Source: Actinomycetota bacterium (GTDB lineage Bacteria; Actinomycetota; Actinomycetes; Actinomycetales; Microbacteriaceae). Taken from it: a DNA stretch of 11,224 nucleotides. Position numbers and translations under genes: made by a program. Under the pieces are notes generated by a model, which ran no database searches, was not told the DNA's origin, and worked only from the letters and a program-made list of their open reading frames with translations. The stretch's first letter is position 1. Every line of letters starts with the position of its first letter. The DNA lies in assembly GCA_009699665.1 (NCBI GenBank), contig WLNS01000041.1, positions 1 to 11,224 on the forward strand, written 5' to 3'. Positions 6,158 to 11,224 of this stretch are shown piece by piece.

Positions 6158-6345
6158 TCCTTTGGGGCCCTTTAGTGCGTGAGTAATATCCCCTATTTTG
6201 CGGGAATTCTGTATCCTCGTGCCCCTAAATGTTTCTCGGTATTCCAGGTTCGTGACAGGCGGACTTACCACACTGGGTTCCTTGATTGTGCTCACTTCAG
6301 TTCGTCGTCGTCGATCTCACTAGCGCGACTCCTCGCAGGCAAAAT

Positions 6346-7467
6346 CTAGAGAAAAGCTTCACGTTCGTGCAAGAGGGCAACCTCGATGAGTTCGGTAATC
6401 AGGTCGGAATATGCCAGCCCCGATTCTTGCCAACAACGTGGGAACATGCTGATCGGCGTAAAGCCCGGCATGGTGTTGATCTCGTTGAGCACGAGACCCG
6501 TTTCGGTCAAGAAAAAGTCCACCCGGGCCAGCCCGGCTGCCCCGATGGCTTCGAACGCTCGAATCGACTGCGCCTGCAGTTCGGCAAGGTCGGCCGCCGT
6601 GAGGTCGGCAGGGCACACCAGCTCGATGCCCTCGGCGCCTAAGTACTTGGCATCAAAGTCATAGAACTCGCGGCCCGTGAAAACAATCTCGCCGGCCACC
6701 GATGCACGTGTGGGTTCACCGGGTCGCCCCTGCAGCACGGCACACTCCACCTCGCGGCCCACAATTGCAGCCTCAACGAGCACGCGGTCGTCGTGGGCAA
6801 ACGCGGTCGTCAGCGCATCGGCCAGTTCGGTCCACGCCTTGACCTTGCTCACCCCCACGCTTGAGCCAGCCCGAGCCGGCTTCACAAACACGGGAAGATT
6901 CATTTGCTCGATGTCGGAGCGCACGCGCTCGGGTGAGGTGTGCCAGTCATACTGAGTGACCGTGCGCCACGGCGCCACGGTGATTCCGGCCTGCTCGAGC
7001 ACGGTCTTGGTGAAATGCTTGTCCATTCCCAGACTCGACGCGAGCACACCGGATCCCACATAGGGAAGGTCGAACAACTCGAGCATTCCCTGAATCGTGC
7101 CGTCTTCACCGAAGGGTCCGTGCAGAATCGGAAAGACCACGTCGACGTTGCCCAGCGACCGCATCTGGCCGGCGGACTCCCCAGTGCCTGACTCGATGAC
7201 GCGCAGTTCGCGACTGCCCGCCTGATCGGGCCAGACAATGCGCGACCCGTTGTCGACAACCACCGGCAGAGTGGCAGCATCGAGTGAATATGCGCTGACG
7301 TCTGCCGTCGAGAGCGTAAAGGCCCCCTGCTGAGTAATTCCGATCGGAATCACCTCAAAGCGCGCTTGGTCGATGGCGCTAAGAACGCCCCTCGCCGTTA
7401 CGCAACTGATTGCGTGTTCGCTTGAACGGCCGCCAAAGAGAACCGCGACCACGGTTTTGGTTGTCAT
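6346..7467 (-). CDS. ddl: D-alanine--D-alanine ligase
   Basis: This cytoplasmic ATP-grasp enzyme joins two D-alanines to give the dipeptide that MurF adds to the peptidoglycan stem. The 373-residue product shows the family signatures: 'VAVLFGGRSSEHAIS' (8-21), 'HGPFGEDGTIQG' (116-127), 'YVGSGVLASSLGMDK' (136-150), 'PVFVKPARAGSSVGVSKV' (192-209) for ATP binding, 'FYDFDAKY' (268-275, omega-loop Tyr), 'ARVDFF' (314-319) and the metal/substrate motif 'LNEINTMPGFTPIS' (327-340). The Tyr of the omega loop fits a D-Ala-D-Ala rather than D-Ala-D-Lac ligase. ATG 7467 is chosen because a good AAAGGA site (7474-7479) lies 6 nt upstream and the family starts here; the frame stays open further up but inside gpsA. 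The start overlaps the 3' end of gpsA by 89 nt. It is the last gene of the operon and stops just before the tRNA-scar region. Confidence 0.96.
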   Translation of the reverse strand: MTTKTVVAVLFGGRSSEHAISCVTARGVLSAIDQARFEVIPIGITQQGAFTLSTADVSAYSLDAATLPVVVDNGSRIVWPDQAGSRELRVIESGTGESAGQMRSLGNVDVVFPILHGPFGEDGTIQGMLELFDLPYVGSGVLASSLGMDKHFTKTVLEQAGITVAPWRTVTQYDWHTSPERVRSDIEQMNLPVFVKPARAGSSVGVSKVKAWTELADALTTAFAHDDRVLVEAAIVGREVECAVLQGRPGEPTRASVAGEIVFTGREFYDFDAKYLGAEGIELVCPADLTAADLAELQAQSIRAFEAIGAAGLARVDFFLTETGLVLNEINTMPGFTPISMFPRCWQESGLAYSDLITELIEVALLHEREAFL

Positions 7468-8503
7468 CGAGCGTCCTTTCACCCTGTGGTTCGTCGGAGT
7501 CTGTGGTGAGGTGGGGGGCAATGTCGCGCGGATTCATGCGGCCTGCCAGCACCAAATTGACCTGCTCCACGATGGGCATCTCAACCTCACGCGCCTTGGC
7601 AAGCGCCAATATGGGTGCCACCGAGGCTAACCCTTCGGCCGTCTGATTCATTTGCTTCACGACATCAGCGAACGAATAGCCCTGACCGAGCAGGCGGCCG
7701 GCCGTGTTGTTGCGCGACAGGGGTGACTCGCACGTGGCAATCAGGTCGCCCAAACCGGCTAATCCGCCCAGCGTTTCGGGTTGCGCGCCATAGGCCACGG
7801 CGAACTGAGTGATTTCGGCCAGACCGCGGGTGATGATCGACGCCTTGGTGTTGTCTCCATAGCCGACACCGTCGACGATCCCGACGGCCACCGCAATGAG
7901 GTTCTTGAGCACCCCGCCAAACTCAGTGCCGGGCACGTCGTTGTTTACGAAGCATCGAAAGTAGCGCGTGGTTGAGGTGATCGCTACGCGCGAGGCCGTA
8001 TCCATGCTGATGCTCGAGACAACCGACGCGGTGGGTTCTTCACGCGCAATCTCGAGGGCGAGATTGGGGCCCGACACCACGGCGATCAGTTCGGGATCAA
8101 TGTCGAGTTCTTCTTCGAGCACCTGACTCATGCGCCAGCCCGACTGCTTCTCAACGCCCTTCATCAGGCTCACGGCGATGGCGCGCGAACCCATCAGCGG
8201 TGCGGCGGTGCTGACGTTCTCACGCAGGGCCTGGCTGGGCACGCAGAAATAAACTTCGTCGGCACCGTCAAACGCCTCGGCCAACACGTTCGTCGCGTGC
8301 AGGTTTCGAGGCAGATTGATGCCCTTCAGATAGGCAGAATTCCTCTTGGTTTCGGCAATCTCTCGCGCCACCTCGGCACGGCGTGCCCACAGCGTGACGT
8401 CGTTGCCCGCGTCGGCAAGGATCTTTGCGTATGTGGTGCCCCAACTGCCGGCGCCCATGACGGCCACGCGGCGGGGCGTCGGAAGCGCATTCTTGCGAGT
8501 CAA
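7379..8503 (-). CDS. gpsA: NAD(P)-dependent glycerol-3-phosphate dehydrogenase
   Basis: GpsA reduces dihydroxyacetone phosphate to sn-glycerol-3-phosphate, the backbone for phospholipids, in the cytoplasm. Signatures: Rossmann motif 'VAVMGAGSWGTTYA' (13-26), 'VYFCVPSQALR' (84-94), 'LMKGVE' (113-118), 'SGPNLALEIA' (144-153), the catalytic Lys region 'GGVLKNLIAVAVGIVDG' (196-212, Lys200), 'GDNTKASIITRGLAE' (216-230) and 'GLAGLGDLIATC' (247-258). The 374 residues exceed the usual ~330-345: after 'HLTTDSDEPQGE' (331-342) an Arg/Asn-rich tail of about 32 residues is read in another frame of ddl. The start is taken as TTG 8503, sharing TTGA with the plsC stop and leaving a normal short leader before the Rossmann strand; a GTG at 8545 is possible but adds non-family sequence. 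It follows plsC, which uses the same glycerol-3-phosphate pathway. Confidence 0.94.
   Translation of the reverse strand: MTRKNALPTPRRVAVMGAGSWGTTYAKILADAGNDVTLWARRAEVAREIAETKRNSAYLKGINLPRNLHATNVLAEAFDGADEVYFCVPSQALRENVSTAAPLMGSRAIAVSLMKGVEKQSGWRMSQVLEEELDIDPELIAVVSGPNLALEIAREEPTASVVSSISMDTASRVAITSTTRYFRCFVNNDVPGTEFGGVLKNLIAVAVGIVDGVGYGDNTKASIITRGLAEITQFAVAYGAQPETLGGLAGLGDLIATCESPLSRNNTAGRLLGQGYSFADVVKQMNQTAEGLASVAPILALAKAREVEMPIVEQVNLVLAGRMNPRDIAPHLTTDSDEPQGERTLDDNQNRGRGSLWRPFKRTRNQLRNGEGRS
7474..7479 (-). promoter_or_regulatory. Ribosome binding site of ddl, inside gpsA
   Basis: AAAGGA on the minus strand, 6 nt before the ATG at 7467. It fixes the ddl start and lies within the coding sequence of gpsA, upstream of the gpsA stop at 7379-7381, so ribosomes finishing gpsA must pass through the ddl initiation region. 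Confidence 0.7.
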
Positions 8504-9237
8504 AACTTGCCCGTTTCTGTCTGGTTGTGCACGGCGGGATCCCACCGGGTGGTCGGCGCCTTCTCGCCCCGCAGGTCTTCCAACAGGGCCGTAATCGCGT
8601 TCATCAGGTCGTTGGTGGCCGCGGTCAGGGTGGTGCTGTTGAGGGGCTTGCCAATATAGGCAGACAGGTCGAGCGGATCGCCCACCTTGACATCAACGAT
8701 TTTTCGTGGCCAAAATGAGATCTTTTTGGAGTACCGCCCCATGACCGCTTGCGTGCCCCAGTGGGCGATTGGCACGATGGGAATGCCCATCTCGAGGGCT
8801 AGGCGAACCGCACCACTCTTGCCGCGCATGGGCCAGTTATCGGGATCGCGCGTGAGTGAGCCCTCGGGATAGATGATCACCGACTGACCTTTCTCGGCAA
8901 GTGCGCGGGCGGCCTTGAGCGATGCCTGCGACCGCATCGATCCGCCGCGTTCAACAGGAATCTGGCCCGAAAGTTTGAGAAACCAGCCCAGCACGGGCAC
9001 CCGCAGAATGCTGGCCTTAGCCATGAAACGCGGGTTGCGGCCCATGTGCCATACGGCCACGCCCATCACCACGGGGTCGATGTGCGAACAGTGGTTAGGC
9101 GAAATGATAAGCGGGCCCAGCAGAGGAATCTTGGTCTTGTTGTAGAAGCGATACTTGACGAGCCACGTCATGAGGGGCAGCACGAGCGGCACATAAATCC
9201 AGAAAATGCTGGGCTTGGCCCGTTCACTAATCGCCAC
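8500..9237 (-). CDS. plsC: 1-acyl-sn-glycerol-3-phosphate acyltransferase family protein
   Basis: PlsC-type enzymes acylate lysophosphatidic acid to phosphatidic acid at the inner face of the membrane. The 245-residue product has the four family blocks: catalytic NHCSHID (48-54, His49 and Asp54 forming the HX4D dyad), 'RFMAKASILRVPVLG' (70-84), 'IPVERGGS' (93-100) and 'IIYPEGSLTRD' (121-131) for glycerophosphate binding, then 'IPIVPIAHWG' (152-161). A hydrophobic segment near the N-terminus (about 11-27) may anchor it. GTG 9237 is chosen from GAGG (9245-9248) at 7-nt spacing; it begins 2 nt after the murA stop. The C-terminal ~20 residues are polar and poorly conserved in style. The gene's place before gpsA supports a role in phospholipid synthesis, although acyl chain and acceptor specificity cannot be read from sequence. 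Confidence 0.93.
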   Translation of the reverse strand: MAISERAKPSIFWIYVPLVLPLMTWLVKYRFYNKTKIPLLGPLIISPNHCSHIDPVVMGVAVWHMGRNPRFMAKASILRVPVLGWFLKLSGQIPVERGGSMRSQASLKAARALAEKGQSVIIYPEGSLTRDPDNWPMRGKSGAVRLALEMGIPIVPIAHWGTQAVMGRYSKKISFWPRKIVDVKVGDPLDLSAYIGKPLNSTTLTAATNDLMNAITALLEDLRGEKAPTTRWDPAVHNQTETGKF

Positions 9238-9239
9238 GG

Positions 9240-10607
9240 TTATGCCTCGAGACTGAAGTCGGCGCCCAGCTGCTGAAGTTTGGTGATGAAGTTTTCATAG
9301 CCGCGGCTAATGATGCCCACGTTCGACACGCGCGAGGTGCCTTCGGCGGTCAACGCCGCAATCAGATGGCTGAAGCCACCGCGCAGGTCGGGAATCTCGA
9401 TGTCGGCACCGTGCAGGAGCGTGGGGCCCGAGATCACGGCGGAGTGCACAAAGTTGCGCTGGCCAAACCGGCACGGGCTTGAGCCCAGGCACTCGGAGTG
9501 CAGCTGAATGTTGGCGCCCATTTGCACGAGGGCGTCGACAAAACCAAAACGCTGCTCATAGACCGTCTCGTGCACGATCGACACGCCGTGCGCCTTGGTG
9601 AGTGCCACCACAAGCGGCTGTTGCCAGTCGGTCATGAACCCGGGGTGCACGTCGGTCTCGACAACCACGGGGGTGAGGTCGCCGCCGGGGTGATAGAACC
9701 GAATGCCGTCGTCGGCAATATCGAACGCACCGCCGACCTTGCGGAAAATGTTCAGGAACGTGAGCAGTTCCTCTTGTTTGGCGCCACCCACAAAGATGTC
9801 GCCCTCGGTGGCGAGCGCCGCTGACGCCCAACTCGCGGCCTCGTTGCGATCGAAGAGCGCACGATGCGTGTAGCCCGAGAGCTTGGTCACGCCCTCGATG
9901 CGAATAACGCGGTCGGTGTCGACCGAGATGATGGCGCCCATCTTTTGCAAAATATTGACGAGATCCATGATCTCGGGTTCGATGGCCGCGCCCGCAAGCT
10001 CGGTCTTGCCCTGGGCTAGCACCGACGTCAACAACACCTGCTCGGTGGCACCCACACTGGGGTAGGGCAACGCGATCTTTGTTCCGTGCAAACCGTTGGG
10101 GGCCGAGAGGCGAATACCTGACGGCAGTTTGTCAACGACGGCACCGAACTGTGCCAGCACTTCGAGGTGGTAGTCGATGGGGCGGTCACCGATGCGGCAT
10201 CCGCCGAGGTCGGGAATGAAGGCCTCACCGAGTCGGTGCAGCAGGGGGCCACAGAACAAAATGGGAATGCGGCTCGACCCGGCGTGCGCATCGATATCGA
10301 CCATGTGAGCCGACTCAACGCGACTGGGATCAAAAATGAGTTCACCGGCATCGCCGTCGGTGACGGTCACGCCGTGCACTTCGAGCAGGCCGCGCACCAC
10401 CTGCACATCGCTGATCGCGGGCACGTCACGCAGGGTGCTCGGGGTGTCGCCCAAAATGGCGGCAACCATGGCCTTGGTCACAAGGTTCTTGGCACCTTTG
10501 ACATCGATGCGGCCCTTGAGAGGGCGACCACCGTTGATGATGATGGTCTCGGCCTCGAGGCCGACCTTCGCGCCCGAGGCGCGCGCGTCGTTGGCTATCG
10601 TGTTCAT
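9240..10607 (-). CDS. murA: UDP-N-acetylglucosamine 1-carboxyvinyltransferase
   Basis: MurA transfers enolpyruvate from PEP to UDP-GlcNAc, the first committed step of peptidoglycan precursor synthesis, in the cytoplasm. The 455-residue product has the catalytic 'VKGAKN' (Lys40, Asn41, equal to E. coli K22/N23) and the mobile loop 'GGCRIGDRPID' with Cys137 (E. coli C115, the fosfomycin target). It also has 'HPGFMTDWQQP' with the catalytic Asp (E. coli D305) and 'DLRGGFSHLIAALTAEGTS' with the substrate Arg (E. coli R397). It is about 35 residues longer than the E. coli enzyme, mostly an N-terminal extension of 19 polar residues and small insertions. ATG 10607 overlaps the leuD stop by 4 nt (ATGA) and is preceded by GAGG at 5-nt spacing. 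Unlike mycobacterial MurA, which has Asp in place of this Cys, it should be fosfomycin-sensitive at the active-site level; that is an inference. Confidence 0.95.
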   Translation of the reverse strand: MNTIANDARASGAKVGLEAETIIINGGRPLKGRIDVKGAKNLVTKAMVAAILGDTPSTLRDVPAISDVQVVRGLLEVHGVTVTDGDAGELIFDPSRVESAHMVDIDAHAGSSRIPILFCGPLLHRLGEAFIPDLGGCRIGDRPIDYHLEVLAQFGAVVDKLPSGIRLSAPNGLHGTKIALPYPSVGATEQVLLTSVLAQGKTELAGAAIEPEIMDLVNILQKMGAIISVDTDRVIRIEGVTKLSGYTHRALFDRNEAASWASAALATEGDIFVGGAKQEELLTFLNIFRKVGGAFDIADDGIRFYHPGGDLTPVVVETDVHPGFMTDWQQPLVVALTKAHGVSIVHETVYEQRFGFVDALVQMGANIQLHSECLGSSPCRFGQRNFVHSAVISGPTLLHGADIEIPDLRGGFSHLIAALTAEGTSRVSNVGIISRGYENFITKLQQLGADFSLEA

Positions 10608-11206
10608 GCGTGCCTCGCCGGAAGTGTCGTGGGCATCCAGGCCGGACGCGATTCCTCGAAAGCAGTAATGGCCGGCTCGTCGCGCAGGGTAAGCCCGATA
10701 TCGTCGAGGCCCTCCATTAAACGCCAGCGCGTGTAGTCGTCAATCTCGAAGCCAAACGCGAGCTCACCGGCGGAGACGCTGCGCTCGTCGAGATTGACCG
10801 TGACCTCGGTGCCGGGTGCGGCCTCGAGCAGGTCCATCAGGGCTTCAGCGTCAGGCTCAGAAATTTGGGCGGCCAGCAAGCCCTGCTTGCCCGCGTTGCC
10901 GCGAAAGATGTCGGCAAAGCGCGGGCTCAGCACCACGTCAAAGCCAAAATCGCGCAGGGCCCACACGGCGTGTTCGCGCGACGACCCCGTGCCAAAGTCG
11001 TGGCCGGCCACCAACACACGCGCGCCCTGATAGGCGGGCTTATTGATCACGAAGTCGGGGTCTTGGCGCCACTCGTGAAAGAGTGCGTCTTCAAAGCCGG
11101 TCTTCGTGACGCGCTTGAGAAAGACGGCCGGGATGATCTGATCGGTGTCGACAGCGCTGCGATGCAGCGGTGCTCCGATGCCGGTGACGGTGGTGAACTT
11201 CTGCAC
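10604..11206 (-). CDS. leuD: 3-isopropylmalate dehydratase small subunit
   Basis: LeuD pairs with the iron-sulfur subunit LeuC to isomerise 2-isopropylmalate to 3-isopropylmalate in leucine synthesis. The full 200-residue product matches the usual length. Signatures: 'DTDQIIPAVFLKRVTKTGFE' (20-39), the aconitase-swivel motif 'GHDFGTGSSREHAVWAL' (68-84), and 'SPRFADIFRGNAGKQGLL' (94-111). The GTG start at 11206 is supported by GAGG (11215-11218) at 8-nt spacing and by a TAG, probably the leuC stop, only 3 nt upstream. Its stop overlaps the murA start (ATGA), coupling leucine synthesis to the cell-envelope genes downstream. Confidence 0.97.
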   Translation of the reverse strand: MQKFTTVTGIGAPLHRSAVDTDQIIPAVFLKRVTKTGFEDALFHEWRQDPDFVINKPAYQGARVLVAGHDFGTGSSREHAVWALRDFGFDVVLSPRFADIFRGNAGKQGLLAAQISEPDAEALMDLLEAAPGTEVTVNLDERSVSAGELAFGFEIDDYTRWRLMEGLDDIGLTLRDEPAITAFEESRPAWMPTTLPARHA

Positions 11207-11209
11207 GGT

Positions 11210-11224
11210 CTAGGCCTCGCCTTC
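11210..11224 (-). CDS. leuC: Probable last codons of leuC (3-isopropylmalate dehydratase large subunit)
   Basis: Four codons (E-G-E-A) and a TAG are visible 3 nt upstream of leuD. The identity rests only on the near-universal leuC-leuD order in bacteria; the visible residues are too few to identify the protein. Confidence 0.4.
   Translation of the reverse strand, partial: EGEA

Larger units (their letters stand above)
6010..6345. other. 336-nt gene-free junction between accessory genes and envelope operon
   Basis: This stretch separates the end of the hydrolase gene from the end of ddl, which point toward each other. It contains, left to right, a terminator-like hairpin, a nested inverted repeat, the tRNA-Arg(ACG) fragment and about 190 nt (6158-6345) that is visibly richer in A/T than the genes on either side (for example 6176-6230). 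A small minus-strand frame (6104-6295, GTG start, 63 residues) runs through the tRNA fragment; it resembles no known protein and I do not call it a gene. The A/T-richer part may be what remains of an excised or decayed element. No T-rich terminator for ddl was seen. Confidence 0.6.

Noticed and set aside
10167..10736. 189-codon plus-strand frame across murA and leuD
   Set aside because: Antisense to two confidently identified genes; its sequence has no recognisable domain and begins and ends inside them.

Overview
The window is high-GC DNA with actinobacterial character. It shows GTG and TTG starts, tightly overlapping stop/start junctions, possible leaderless promoters, and one copy of the 'GGTTGAGCCTGTCGAAA'-type dispersed repeat common in Actinobacteria. 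The right half carries the gene order leuC-leuD-murA-plsC-gpsA-ddl, which from memory is typical of Microbacteriaceae. The family assignment is therefore an inference from synteny and protein style; no 16S rRNA or other marker is present.

Layout. The left part (1-6009) is a loose set of unrelated genes. It begins with the 3' end of a DUF885 metallopeptidase (+) and a secreted, membrane-anchored protein of eight ~51-residue propeller-like repeats (+). An FAD-dependent oxidoreductase of the PYROXD2/phytoene-desaturase-like type (-) converges on the repeat protein. It is divergent from a CocE/NonD-type (peptidase S15 fold) hydrolase (+). The right part (6346-11224) is one minus-strand operon: the end of leuC (four codons), leuD, murA, plsC, gpsA and ddl. 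Every junction there is an overlap or a gap of 2-3 nt, so the genes are very probably co-transcribed and translationally coupled. They supply leucine synthesis (LeuCD), the first committed step of peptidoglycan precursor synthesis (MurA), phosphatidic acid and glycerol-3-phosphate for lipids (PlsC, GpsA), and D-Ala-D-Ala (Ddl).

The two halves meet at a 336-nt gene-free stretch (6010-6345). It holds a probable terminator hairpin, a nested inverted repeat and, on the minus strand, the 3' half of a tRNA-Arg(ACG) gene without its acceptor end and with a broken TpsiC loop. This looks like the decayed attachment scar of an integrated element, just where the conserved envelope operon stops.

No complete RNA gene, insertion sequence, CRISPR array or intact mobile-element gene was seen. 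I did not find a convincing new multi-gene system. The points most worth a second look are the tRNA-Arg scar and its palindromes, the 89-nt gpsA/ddl overlap, the hydrolase whose nucleophile motif is kept while the usual Asp and His positions look replaced, and the recently duplicated repeats of the surface protein.
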